DNA from: Streptomyces griseoluteus
GTDB taxonomy: Bacteria; Actinomycetota; Actinomycetes; Streptomycetales; Streptomycetaceae
Direction: 5' to 3'
Assembly: GCA_000717735.1 (NCBI GenBank)
Contig: JOBE01000040.1
Span: forward strand, 1 to 64,000
Length of the DNA: 64,000 bases
Each line of letters opens with the position of its first letter. The stretch's first letter is position 1. Of this stretch, positions 42,279 to 50,718 are shown in pieces. The position numbers were made by a program, and so were the translations under genes. The notes under the pieces were generated by a model. It saw nothing but the letters and a program-made list of their open reading frames with translations. It made no database searches and was not told the DNA's origin.

Positions 42279-43078
42279 GGCGCACCGACCACGGCGGGGC
42301 CGTACGGGGCGGGGAACAGGTCGGCCGGGTGGCGGCGGCGCACCGAGTGCAGGATGCGCTTGGCGGTGAGCCGCCAGGAGGTGTCGTCCTCCCCGATGTG
42401 GACGCGGGGCAGCGCGTACGCGCCGGTGAGCGGGCCCGGGTCGATCGCGCAGGCGTAGCGGTAGCCGGCCTTGCGCACGGCGTGGATGGCGCGCGGGTCG
42501 ACCTTCCCGTACGGGTAGCAGAAGCCGTCCACGGGGCCGCCGGTCATCTCCTCCAGGAGGACGCGGCTCTCCCGGGTCTCGGCGGCGAGCACCGCGTCGT
42601 CGACCTCGGGGAGCGGCACGTGCGTGAGTCCGTGCGAGCCGATCTCCATGCCGGCCTCGGCGATCCGCACGATCTGGTCCTCGGACAGCAGGGACTTGCG
42701 CGGTCCGGCGGTGTCCCAGGCGTTCTCGCCGCCGAGCCGGCCCGGCAGGACGTAGACGGTGGCGGTGAAGCCGTGCCGGCGCAGCAGGGGCAGCGCCGAG
42801 TCGAGGAAGTCCGCGTACCCGTCGTCGAAGGTCAGGCCGACGAGCCCCTTGGCGCGCCCCTCGGCGGTGGCGGCGAGCAGCTCCCGGACCGAGACCCCGC
42901 GCAGTCCCCGGTCGCCGAGCCAGTGCAGTTGCCGGGCGAAGCGCACGGGGGAGACGGTCACCCGGTACGGGTCGTCAGCGGTGTCCGTGATCGAGTGGTA
43001 CATCGCCACCCACAGGGGCGGTTTCACCCACAGGGGCGGCTTCGGCAGCAGACGGCGCAGCGCGGTGGCGGCGGGCAT
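42275..43078 (-). CDS. Polysaccharide deacetylase (NodB domain)
   Basis: A 267-residue CE4-like protein. The NodB motifs GLTFDDGYADFLDSALPLL (metal-binding DD), IGSHGLTHVPL (HGxTH) and FCYPYGKVDPRAIHAVRKAG are visible. No signal peptide is evident. Near the N-terminus KPPLWV is repeated twice because of an 18-bp duplication. ATG at 43078 follows GGAGGA. The first 104 bp overlap the 3' end of the MurJ-like gene in another frame. Confidence 0.92.
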   Translation of the reverse strand: MPAATALRRLLPKPPLWVKPPLWVAMYHSITDTADDPYRVTVSPVRFARQLHWLGDRGLRGVSVRELLAATAEGRAKGLVGLTFDDGYADFLDSALPLLRRHGFTATVYVLPGRLGGENAWDTAGPRKSLLSEDQIVRIAEAGMEIGSHGLTHVPLPEVDDAVLAAETRESRVLLEEMTGGPVDGFCYPYGKVDPRAIHAVRKAGYRYACAIDPGPLTGAYALPRVHIGEDDTSWRLTAKRILHSVRRRHPADLFPAPYGPAVVGAP

Positions 43079-44948
43079 GGAGGGTCCTCCGGAAGGCGGA
43101 GCGGGGCAGAGGCGGAATCTCGGGCGCCTTGGCGGCGCAGGCGATGAAGAGCAGTAAGACACCGACGACGGCCAGGCCCGCGACGGCGACGGCGAGGGCG
43201 GCGGGGCCGATCGCGATCGAGGACAGCCAGCCGGCGCCGGTGGCCCAGGCGGACGCGGTGGCGAGTCGCAGCAGCCCCTCGCCGAGCCGGTCGACCCGGA
43301 CCGGGACGGCCTGCCGGTGCGCGCCGCGCAGCAGCAGCACGGCGGTCAGCGTGATGCCGAGGGCGTTGGCGGCGGCGATGCCGACGGCGCCCCAGTGGTG
43401 GGCGCCGGGGACGCCCGCGGCGGCGGTCGTGACGAGCCCGGCGGCCATGGCGGCGGCCGGGTACCAGAGCGGGCGGGCGGCGGAGAAGTAGCAGCGGACC
43501 AGGGCGCCGACCATCGTCTGGCCGAGCAGGCCGAGGGCGTACACCCGCATGACGGCGGCCGTGGCGGTGGTGTCGGCGGCGCTGAACTCCCCCCTCTCGA
43601 AGAGGAGTTCGATGATCCGGGGGGCGGCGGCGATCACCGTCGAGGAGCCGACGAGGACGACGACCGCGGCGAGCAGCAGATCCCGTTCGACCCGGCGTCG
43701 GGCCGCCTCCGTGTCACCCGCCGCGAGCGCGCGGGCGACCACGGGGAAGCTGACCGTGCACAGCATCAGGGACAGGATCATCGGGATCTGCGCGACCTTC
43801 TGAGCGTAGTTCAGATGCGAGATCGCGCCGGCCGGCAGGGGTGAGGCGAGGAAGCGTTCGATCAGGGTCTGGGACTGGCGGGACAGCGAGAACGCGACGA
43901 CGGGCGCGATCAGACCGAGGAGCAGGATCCGCCCCTCGCCGGCGCCGGAGGGGACGAGCGCCTCGGGCTCCCGCATCGGCACCGGCCGGGTCCGCAGCTC
44001 ACGGATGAGCGAGGGTGCCTGGACCAGGACCATCAGGACCCCGCCGACGGCGACCCCGGCGGCGGCCGAGCGCACCCCCCACGGCTCGCGCAGCACCACG
44101 ATGGTGCCGATGATGCCGACGTTGTACGCGACGTAGATCGAGGCCGGTGGCAGGAAGGAGCCGTGCGCGCGCAGCGCGGCCGAGCAGTAGCCGACCAGGG
44201 CGAAGGACAGCACGCAGGTGCCGGTCAGCCGCGTGCAGTCGACGGCGAGCGCCGGGTCGGGCAGCCCCGGCGCGAGCGCCGACACGAGGAGCGGCGCGGC
44301 GATGACGAGGAGGGCGGCGGCGATGCCGAGGGCGAGGACGATCCGGGGGAGCGTCCCGCGTACGAGGGCGCGCACCGGATCGCCCGACAGGACGCCGGAA
44401 CGGCGGGCCAGGGCCCGGGAGAAGGCGGGCACGAGGATCAGCGCCATCGCGTCCTCGATGAGGAGCGTCGACGCGAACTCGGGCACCGTCCACGCGACCA
44501 GGAACGCGTCGGTCTCCGCCCCGGCCCCGAAGTATCCGGCCAGGATCTGGTCCCGTACGAGCCCGAGCGCCGCCCCGGCGGCGGTGAGCCCCGCGGTGAC
44601 GGCGGCGGCCTTCGCGAGGAAGCCGCCGCCCTGGGGCGCACCGGTCCGGGGTGCCCGCGCCCGGGCGTGCGCCCGGCGTCCGGGGGGACGGGGGACGGGG
44701 GGAAGCGGGGAAGGGGCGGCGGAGGGAAGGCCCCGGACCGTCGCGTGCCGGGCGCCGGCCAGCGCGGTGGGACGGGGGCCCGACAGCACGACGGCCTCCG
44801 GGGCCCACGGGGAGTCCGTGGGGCCCGGAGGCGCGGTCGCCCAGGGGTCGGTCAGCGGGGTGCCGCAGGGAGGGGCGCCCGAGGGGCGCGGTTCGCCGGC
44901 CCGCGGGGTGTCCGTGGGCTCCGGTTCCCCGGCCCACGGGTCACGCAC
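42975..44948 (-). CDS. MurJ/MviN-type lipid-linked oligosaccharide flippase
   Basis: A 657-residue membrane protein with about 14 helices in the MurJ/MviN pattern: LVRDQILAGYFGAGAETDAFLVAW, then LILVPAFSRALA, and NYAQKVAQIPMILSLMLCTVSFPVVARALA (in parts). The N-terminal 105 residues are a Pro/Gly/Ala-rich hydrophilic extension. In a polysaccharide operon it is likely to flip lipid-linked repeat units (Wzx role). The GTG start overlaps the ligase stop by 8 nt, and the last 35 codons overlap the deacetylase gene. Confidence 0.88.
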   Translation of the reverse strand: MRDPWAGEPEPTDTPRAGEPRPSGAPPCGTPLTDPWATAPPGPTDSPWAPEAVVLSGPRPTALAGARHATVRGLPSAAPSPLPPVPRPPGRRAHARARAPRTGAPQGGGFLAKAAAVTAGLTAAGAALGLVRDQILAGYFGAGAETDAFLVAWTVPEFASTLLIEDAMALILVPAFSRALARRSGVLSGDPVRALVRGTLPRIVLALGIAAALLVIAAPLLVSALAPGLPDPALAVDCTRLTGTCVLSFALVGYCSAALRAHGSFLPPASIYVAYNVGIIGTIVVLREPWGVRSAAAGVAVGGVLMVLVQAPSLIRELRTRPVPMREPEALVPSGAGEGRILLLGLIAPVVAFSLSRQSQTLIERFLASPLPAGAISHLNYAQKVAQIPMILSLMLCTVSFPVVARALAAGDTEAARRRVERDLLLAAVVVLVGSSTVIAAAPRIIELLFERGEFSAADTTATAAVMRVYALGLLGQTMVGALVRCYFSAARPLWYPAAAMAAGLVTTAAAGVPGAHHWGAVGIAAANALGITLTAVLLLRGAHRQAVPVRVDRLGEGLLRLATASAWATGAGWLSSIAIGPAALAVAVAGLAVVGVLLLFIACAAKAPEIPPLPRSAFRRTLHARRHRAAPSAAEAAPVGETAPVGGDVPLDHGHR

Positions 44949-46251
44949 GACGGACCTCCGCGAGCGCCCACCAGGCCGCGAGGCCGAGCACGACCGACAT
45001 GAGGACCGTCGAAGGGCCGCCGATGTCCGCGTAGAAGAAGTCGATGAGCTGCCAGGAGAGCAGGCCCGTCGCGACGAGCGCGCAGTCCGCGCCGAGGCGC
45101 CGCCGCCGCAGCGCGCCGACGAGCAGCGCCACCCAGCTGCCCGCGAGCGCGAGCAGCCCGAACAGGCCCTGCTCGCTCAGGACCAGGAGGTACATGTTGT
45201 GCGGGGAGAGCAGCGGCTGCCGCTGGAAGGCGGCGCCCGCGCCCGCCGTGTCGCTGCCCGAGGACAGGGCGAGCGAGGCGTTGGAGTCGCGGTAGGCGGG
45301 GAAGCCCTTGAGGCCGACGCCCGTGACCGGCTCCGCGCGCCACATCCGCCCGGCCGCCGCCCACATCGTGTACCGGTCCGTCACCGACTGGTCCGGCGTC
45401 CCGGCCACCTGGGTGATGCTGGCGACCCGCTCCTTCACCATCGCCGAACCGATGCCCAGGCCGCCGACGAGGACCACGCCGAGCGCACCCGCGACGAGCG
45501 CCACCCGTGCCGCCCGCCGGGGCCCGGAGAGCAGCAGCTGGATCGCGCAGGCGAGCACGGTCGCGATCCACGCGCCCCGGCTGAAGGACAGCACGAGCGG
45601 AAGGAACAGCAGCCCGGTGCAGACGAGGGCCGCCGTACGGGTGCGGCCCGGACCGCTGCCGAGCGCGATGCCGGTGACGATGACGAGCCCGTAGGACACG
45701 ACGGTCGCCATGCCCATCACGTCGGTGGGTCCGAAGGTGCCGACGGCCCGGATGTCCTCGCCCTGGTACGAGGCCCCCGTGCCGGTCAGGTACTGGGCGA
45801 CGCCCACCGCACCCTGGAGCAGCGCGAGCCCGACCAGGCCCCAGGCGACCACGGCGAAGTCCCGCCGGTCGCGGATCATCAGGAGCACGGCCGCCGGGAC
45901 GAGGACGAAGATCTGTACGTAGCGGGCGACGCCCGGCAGGCTCGCGGCCGGGTCGTTCGAGGTGATCGCGGCCAGGCAGATCCCGAGGACCGGCAGGCCG
46001 AGGACGACGGCCGCCGCCCGGGTCAGCGGCCGGGCGCCGCCGCGCAGCACCCGGACGAGGCAGATGAGGACGAGGAGTCCGGAGGCCGCGTCGGCGACCG
46101 TCCCCGTACCGCCGGTGCCGCCCTGCGTTCCGCCCCCGCCCGGGACGAGGAGGAGTGCGATCACGGCGAGGACGGGGGAGAGCGCCCCGGCCCTGCGGGC
46201 CCAGTCCTTCACGTCCGGGGCAACCGTCGGCACGGTCACGGCCGTGGCCAT
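44941..46251 (-). CDS. O-antigen ligase/polymerase (Wzy-like) membrane protein
   Basis: A 436-residue membrane protein with about 12 helices. The Wzy_C/O-antigen-ligase region includes LSFSRGAWIATVLACAIQLL, then VTGVGLKGFPAYRD and the conserved LSPHNMYLLVLSEQGLFG. It would polymerise repeat units at the outer face of the membrane. GGGAG precedes the ATG at 46251. Confidence 0.9.
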   Translation of the reverse strand: MATAVTVPTVAPDVKDWARRAGALSPVLAVIALLLVPGGGGTQGGTGGTGTVADAASGLLVLICLVRVLRGGARPLTRAAAVVLGLPVLGICLAAITSNDPAASLPGVARYVQIFVLVPAAVLLMIRDRRDFAVVAWGLVGLALLQGAVGVAQYLTGTGASYQGEDIRAVGTFGPTDVMGMATVVSYGLVIVTGIALGSGPGRTRTAALVCTGLLFLPLVLSFSRGAWIATVLACAIQLLLSGPRRAARVALVAGALGVVLVGGLGIGSAMVKERVASITQVAGTPDQSVTDRYTMWAAAGRMWRAEPVTGVGLKGFPAYRDSNASLALSSGSDTAGAGAAFQRQPLLSPHNMYLLVLSEQGLFGLLALAGSWVALLVGALRRRRLGADCALVATGLLSWQLIDFFYADIGGPSTVLMSVVLGLAAWWALAEVRRA

Positions 46252-46253
46252 CG

Positions 46254-47705
46254 TCAGCTCCCTGTGGGTCGGACGAGCCCGGCCGCCGTACGCAGCAGGA
46301 TGCAGACGTCTTGCCAGAGCGACCAGTGTTCGATGTAGTGGTTGTCGAAGCGGCAGCGGTCCTCGATCGAGGTGTCGCCGCGAAGACCGTGCACCTGCGC
46401 GAGTCCCGTCAGCCCCACCGGCATCCGGTGGCGGGCCGCGTACCCGGCGTGGATCTTGCTGAACTGGGCGACGAAGTACGGCCGTTCGGGCCGCGGCCCG
46501 ACCAGGCTCATGTCGCCGCGCAGTACGTTCCACAGCTGCGGCAGCTCGTCGAGCGAGCTCTTCCGCAGGAAGCTGCCCGCCGCGCTCATCCGCCGGTCGC
46601 CCGCCACGTTCCAGCGGGTCGCCGACTCGGTGTCGTCGGACGGGCGGAGCGTACGGAACTTGAGCAGCGTGAAGTGGCGCCCGTGCTGCCCGACCCGCTC
46701 CTGCCGGAACAGGACCCCGGGGCCGTCGGACAGCCGTACGGCGAGCGCGCAGAGCAGCAGCACCGGCAGCGCGAGCGCCAGGGCCGGCGCGGCGAGCGCG
46801 ATGTCGAGGGCCCGCTTGGCGGTCAGCCCGCGCCGCTCGGCAAGGGGGACGATCCGGTGCCAGGCGTACCCCCACAGGTGTTCGCCCATCGGCCCGTCCT
46901 GGTGCCGGCCGCCGACCCGCCAGGCGGTGCAGCCGTAGTGCTGGAAGAGCGTCACCAGGGCCGGGTCGTCGTCGAGGAACACCGCGTCGCGCACGGCGTT
47001 CTGGATGACGGCCCGGTGGATCTCCTCGGTCGTGGTGAGCACCGGAAGCCCGGCCTCCCCGGCCGTCCTGGGCGCGCCGCCCTGCTCGGGCACGCCGACG
47101 ATGCCGACCGGCCGCATCCCGTACTCGGGGTGTTGGGCGGCCGCGGCGGCGAACCGGCGCGCGGCCCCCGCCCCGCCGACGACGAGCGCCGACCGTGGGT
47201 GGGCGCGCGCGATCCGGCGCCGCCGGGCGAGCAGCAGGGCCCGGACCAGGCTGACGACGCCCACGTGGGTCAGATAGGCGGCGCAGAGCCGCAGCGGACC
47301 GAACGCCAGGGCGGGCGAGTACGCGGCGATCCCGGCCGCGGCCAGACACCAGGCGAACCCGGCCCGGGAGGCCAGCGCGGGCAGTTCGTCGAGGGCCCGG
47401 GTGTGGGCGGCCGGCCGGTAGAGCCCGGCGTGCCCGTCGAGGACCAGGACGACCGCCAGGACCGGCAGCAGGAGCCGCGCGTCGTGGTGCGCCGCGCTGA
47501 GCACCGCGGCGGCGGCGACGACGGCGAGGCAGTCGACCGTCACGAGCGGCGCCACGCCGGACCGGACCCGGGCGCGGCGGTGCCGCGGCACCGCGAGCCG
47601 GTCGGTCGTTCCGGGGCGCGGCGCGAGGGAGGCGAGGCCGAAGGCCTGGCCCGCGGTGGGCCAGGGGCCCGGTGAGGAGGGGACGCTGGTGCTTTCCGTG
47701 GTCAC
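46254..47705 (-). CDS. Polyprenyl glycosylphosphotransferase (initiating sugar transferase)
   Basis: A 483-residue membrane enzyme of the WbaP/CpsE type that starts the repeat unit by transferring sugar-1-phosphate to undecaprenyl phosphate. It has several N-terminal helices, a central domain, and a C-terminal bacterial sugar transferase domain with KRALDIALAAPALALALPVL, LKFRTLRP, RKSSLDELPQLWNVLRGDMSLVGPRPE (in parts) and MPVGLTGLAQVHG. GTG start overlaps the upstream glycosyltransferase stop. Confidence 0.94.
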   Translation of the reverse strand: MTTESTSVPSSPGPWPTAGQAFGLASLAPRPGTTDRLAVPRHRRARVRSGVAPLVTVDCLAVVAAAAVLSAAHHDARLLLPVLAVVLVLDGHAGLYRPAAHTRALDELPALASRAGFAWCLAAAGIAAYSPALAFGPLRLCAAYLTHVGVVSLVRALLLARRRRIARAHPRSALVVGGAGAARRFAAAAAQHPEYGMRPVGIVGVPEQGGAPRTAGEAGLPVLTTTEEIHRAVIQNAVRDAVFLDDDPALVTLFQHYGCTAWRVGGRHQDGPMGEHLWGYAWHRIVPLAERRGLTAKRALDIALAAPALALALPVLLLCALAVRLSDGPGVLFRQERVGQHGRHFTLLKFRTLRPSDDTESATRWNVAGDRRMSAAGSFLRKSSLDELPQLWNVLRGDMSLVGPRPERPYFVAQFSKIHAGYAARHRMPVGLTGLAQVHGLRGDTSIEDRCRFDNHYIEHWSLWQDVCILLRTAAGLVRPTGS

Positions 47706-48838
47706 TGCGCAATCGGCTCTCTGTGCTCGGTGCCTCGCGCTCCGGCCAGGTCGCGGTACACGTCCGCGACGGCCGCGCCGGTGCGCCGGACATCGAATCT
47801 GCTGAGTACGTGCTCGTGGGCCTCGCGGCCCAGGCGGTGCCGCAGCTCCTGCCTGCCGAGGAGGCGGCCGAGAGCGGTGGCGAGCGCGGCCGGGTCCTCG
47901 GGCGGGACCAGGCACAGGGGTTCGTGGGCGGGGGGCAGGCTCTCGCGGGCCCCGTCGACGTCGCTGACGACGACCGGCCGACCGCTCGCCATGGCCTCCA
48001 GGGGCGCGAGCGCCATGCCCTCCCAGCGGGAAGGCAGGACGACCACGTCGGCGGCCCGGTACCAGGGGGCGGTGTCGTCGACGGCTCCGGTGAACCGCAC
48101 CGAGGGGCCTGCGGCGGCGCGCAGCCGTTCGCCGTCGGGTCCTTCGCCGACCAGGACGAGACGGGCCGTGGGCACCTCCGCGAGGACGGCGGGCCAGGCG
48201 GCGAGCAGGACGTCCTGCCCCTTCTGGCGGCAGAGCCGGCCCACGCAGACGACGGTGGGAACGGGGTTGCCCGGCGGGCCTCCGGTCGCGAACCGGGCCA
48301 CGTCCACGCCGTTGTGGACGACGGACCAGTCCGCCGTGACGCCGGCGGCCTCGCCGGTACGCCGCTCGGCCTCGCTCACGCAGACGATCCGGTGCGTCCA
48401 GCGGGCGCCGAAGCGCTCCCAGCGCCGGGCGAGCGATGCGGTCCTCCCCTCGACCGCCTCGAAGGACCAGGCGTGCGGCTGATACACCGTCGGAATCGTT
48501 CCCCGCAGGGCGAGTCGGGCGCACAGCCCGGCCTTGGCGCTGTGGGCGTGCACGATTCCGGGCCGGACGGTACGGATCACCCGGGCCAGCTCCCTCGTCT
48601 CGCGGACCAACTGGGGACCGGGGTCCCGGCCGGCCTGCCAGTCGTGGGTGTCGGCGCCCTCGGCGCGGACGGCGGCGGAGAGGGACGTGCCGGGCGGGCA
48701 GGCGACCGCGACCCGCAGGCCGGCGGCGAGCTGCGCGCGGACCAGATCGGTGACGACACGGGCGACCCCGCCGTCACCGGGCTGGACCGCGTGCAGGACG
48801 GTGAGGGACGCGGGGTCCGCGTCGGGTGAGGACAGCAC
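47702..48838 (-). CDS. Glycosyltransferase family 4 (second)
   Basis: A 378-residue GT-B glycosyltransferase: LTVLHAVQPGDGGVARVVTDL, IVHAHSAKAGLCARL, TVVCVGRLCRQKGQDVLLAAW, and the donor site VVVLPSRWEGMALAPLEAMA. GTG start at 48838, one base after the stop of the DUF3344-like gene. It is the second gene of the operon. Confidence 0.94.
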   Translation of the reverse strand: MLSSPDADPASLTVLHAVQPGDGGVARVVTDLVRAQLAAGLRVAVACPPGTSLSAAVRAEGADTHDWQAGRDPGPQLVRETRELARVIRTVRPGIVHAHSAKAGLCARLALRGTIPTVYQPHAWSFEAVEGRTASLARRWERFGARWTHRIVCVSEAERRTGEAAGVTADWSVVHNGVDVARFATGGPPGNPVPTVVCVGRLCRQKGQDVLLAAWPAVLAEVPTARLVLVGEGPDGERLRAAAGPSVRFTGAVDDTAPWYRAADVVVLPSRWEGMALAPLEAMASGRPVVVSDVDGARESLPPAHEPLCLVPPEDPAALATALGRLLGRQELRHRLGREAHEHVLSRFDVRRTGAAVADVYRDLAGARGTEHREPIAQ

Positions 48839-48839
48839 G

Positions 48840-49820
48840 TCAGCGCCGGACGTCGGCCTGGAGGAAGAGCACACCGAGCGAGACGGTGTCCTTCCGGCTG
48901 CCGAGCCGGACGTGGACACGGTCCGCTCCGTCGTGCAGCGCCCCCCGCAGGTCGAAGACGTCGGAGTCGTACCCCATGGTGTTCGTACCATCGGGAAAGC
49001 GGACCGTACTGCCGGTGCCGAATTCGGTGATGCTGGAGTTCATCATGTCGTCCGCGGAATTGGCGGAATCGGAGAGCCGGGTGCTCTTCCGGCGGCTCGT
49101 TTCCACTGCCAGGTAATCCCCGGAAGTTCCGTGGTCGCCGTCATAGGCGATCACGCCGAGCCGGCCGTCCGACGCCTTGTCATAACCGTTTCCGTCGAGC
49201 GGGACCCGCAGCTCGCCGGTGCGCGGCCCGACCGTTTCGAAACCGTCCCGGACGGTGATCCTGCGCAGCGGCTCCGACTCCTTCTCGTACGCGGCGACGA
49301 GCGTCCAGCCGCCCCAGCCGCCGGCCGCGGAGCGGCCCATGGCGACGTTGACCTGGGCGACCGTCCACTGGTCCGACCGGGACGAGCGGACCAGCTCGGT
49401 GACGTCGGCGGAGGCCTGGAAGGCGTCGGCGCCGTCGGCCGTGCGGTGCCCGATCAGGGTGTCCGCGAGCAGCGCCTTGTACTGGCCGCCGGGCTCGGCG
49501 ATCAGCACGCGCCCGTTGTCCTTCGGCGGCTTCTGCTCGCCCACCCGCAGGTTGTTCGGATCGCCGTCCACGTCGACGTACGCGATCGCGGCGCCGTCGT
49601 TGACCGACTCGGTGCCCTCCACGCCCTTCGCCGAGGAGTTGGCGGCGCGCACGACCCCACCGTGCCGCACGGCCTGGTAGCGCGCGGCGAAGGGCTCGCG
49701 GCTCGCTTCCCTTGGCTGGGGTGCGGCGGCGGAGGCGACCGGCAGCGCGGCGGACGGGGCCGCACACGACAGGGCGCACAACACGCTGCGACGCACAGCA
49801 TGAACCGCTGAATTCCGCAT
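48840..49820 (-). CDS. Secreted DUF3344-like surface protein, first gene of polysaccharide operon
   Basis: A 326-residue secreted protein. Signal peptide RRSVLCALSCAAPSAALPVASA. The beta-rich body carries AIAYVDVDGDPN, DADAFQASADVTELV-like segments (here GADAFQASADVTELV), SDQWTVAQVNVAMG, WGGWTLVAAYE and RLGVIAYDGDHGTSGD, which recall DUF3344 surface proteins. GGAGAA precedes the ATG. It is followed after one base by the glycosyltransferase start, so it belongs to the operon. It may be a matrix or sheath protein exported with the polymer (inference). Confidence 0.78.
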   Translation of the reverse strand: MRNSAVHAVRRSVLCALSCAAPSAALPVASAAAPQPREASREPFAARYQAVRHGGVVRAANSSAKGVEGTESVNDGAAIAYVDVDGDPNNLRVGEQKPPKDNGRVLIAEPGGQYKALLADTLIGHRTADGADAFQASADVTELVRSSRSDQWTVAQVNVAMGRSAAGGWGGWTLVAAYEKESEPLRRITVRDGFETVGPRTGELRVPLDGNGYDKASDGRLGVIAYDGDHGTSGDYLAVETSRRKSTRLSDSANSADDMMNSSITEFGTGSTVRFPDGTNTMGYDSDVFDLRGALHDGADRVHVRLGSRKDTVSLGVLFLQADVRR

Positions 49821-49927
49821 ACAGGTTCTCCGCTTTGATGAGAGAAGGAAGGGAAGACCCGTGAAGGCCGGGAGAGGGGAAGGTGTCGTCCGCACGAAAT
49901 GGGTGAACGCGCGGCAGGCCCGGAAGC

Positions 49928-49943
49928 AACGTTCGGGAACGTT
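49928..49943. promoter_or_regulatory. 16-bp palindrome in polysaccharide operon control region
   Basis: AACGTTC-GG-GAACGTT has perfect 7-bp arms and overlaps the candidate -10 of the operon, so it is a likely operator. The binding protein is unknown. Confidence 0.5.
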
Positions 49944-50149
49944 ATAACCCCGACGCGGGGCGATAGTACGCATTAGATGCTCGGAAAAGCTAACTCCCGT
50001 ATCTGCGGGGCAGGTTCCTCGTTGAGCGTGTTGCGCCATTCCACGCCCACTTCCTCCAATGGCCCCCTTATGGCCCAAAGATCGGTTGAACGTCACCCGT
50101 TCGGGAGAGCAACCGATGGAAAACCGGAGCGTTGTTGAGAGAGCCGGGC

Positions 50150-50175
50150 CGAACAGTCCGCGCAGTCCGCGTTGA
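50150..50175 (+). promoter_or_regulatory. Candidate sigma-BldN-type promoter of chaplin 2
   Basis: CGAAC (50150-50154), 16-bp spacer, GTTGA (50171-50175). It would leave a 5' leader of only about 18 nt, shorter than for the rodlins, so this assignment is weaker. Confidence 0.4.
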
Positions 50176-50199
50176 ATTTCGATCGAGGAGCACCTCCCC

Positions 50200-50439
50200 A
50201 TGTCCCGTATCGCCAAGGCCGTTGTCCTCACCGTGGGTGCCGCCGCCGCCGTCGCCGGTGCCGCCGGTGCCGCTGTCGCCGACGCCGGCGCCGAGGCCGC
50301 GGCCGTGAAGTCCCCCGGTGTCGCCTCCGGCAACGTCGTCCAGGTCCCGGTGCACATCCCGGTGAACCTCTGCGGCAACACGGTCAGCGTCATCGGCGCG
50401 CTGAACCCGGCCTTCGGCAACACCTGCGTCAACGCCTGA
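50200..50439 (+). CDS. Short chaplin 2
   Basis: A 79-residue chaplin with signal peptide RIAKAVVLTVGAAAAVAGAA and chaplin domain SPGVASGNVVQVPVHIPVN, LCGNTVSVIGALNPAFGNTC. Cysteines are spaced as in all short chaplins. GAGGAG precedes the ATG. Closest by eye to the chaplin at 53818. Confidence 0.96.
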   Translation: MSRIAKAVVLTVGAAAAVAGAAGAAVADAGAEAAAVKSPGVASGNVVQVPVHIPVNLCGNTVSVIGALNPAFGNTCVNA

Positions 50440-50465
50440 TCCGGCACGCCTGATCGGTCCTTCCG

Positions 50466-50509
50466 AAGCCGGTGCGCCCATCCCTCCCGGGGGGTGGGCG
50501 CACCGGCTT
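50466..50509 (+). terminator. Terminator after chaplin 2
   Basis: A 15-bp perfect inverted repeat (AAGCCGGTGCGCCCA / TGGGCGCACCGGCTT) followed by TTTT-like sequence. Confidence 0.88.
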
Positions 50510-50630
50510 TTCCGCTGTCGGCTCTGGTTCGCTACTCGTTCGGCCGCACCGTCGTGCGCCGTTCGATGCAACGGCGTACGCCCCTCGGGGGAGCAGGTCC
50601 GCAGGGTGGATTCACCCGAACGGAGGTGTG

Positions 50631-50666
50631 GCGCTCCGTAGTTCTGCGGTTGCGGAGCGCTATACC
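50631..50666 (+). promoter_or_regulatory. Inverted repeat and -10 box upstream of Pro/Ala-rich secreted protein
   Basis: GCGCTCCG (50631-50638) and CGGAGCGC (50653-50660) form perfect 8-bp arms. A TATACC -10-like box follows at once (50661-50666). The repeat would cover the -35/-10 spacer, as an operator does. Confidence 0.5.
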
Positions 50667-50718
50667 CGCAGGCACGGTGAGAGGGAAGTTGTCCGACGCA
50701 TAAGGAAAAGGAACGTAT

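Larger units (their letters stand above)
49821..50199. other. Divergent control region between polysaccharide operon and chaplin 2
   Basis: About 380 bp without a gene. It has a perfect palindrome AACGTTCGGGAACGTT (49928-49943). This touches a minus-strand -10-like TATAAC (49941-49946), about 120 bp upstream of the polysaccharide operon. Toward the chaplin there is GAAC-N16-GTTGA (50151-50175) and another GTTGTTGA (50131-50138). Both transcription units are likely controlled from here. Confidence 0.55.
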
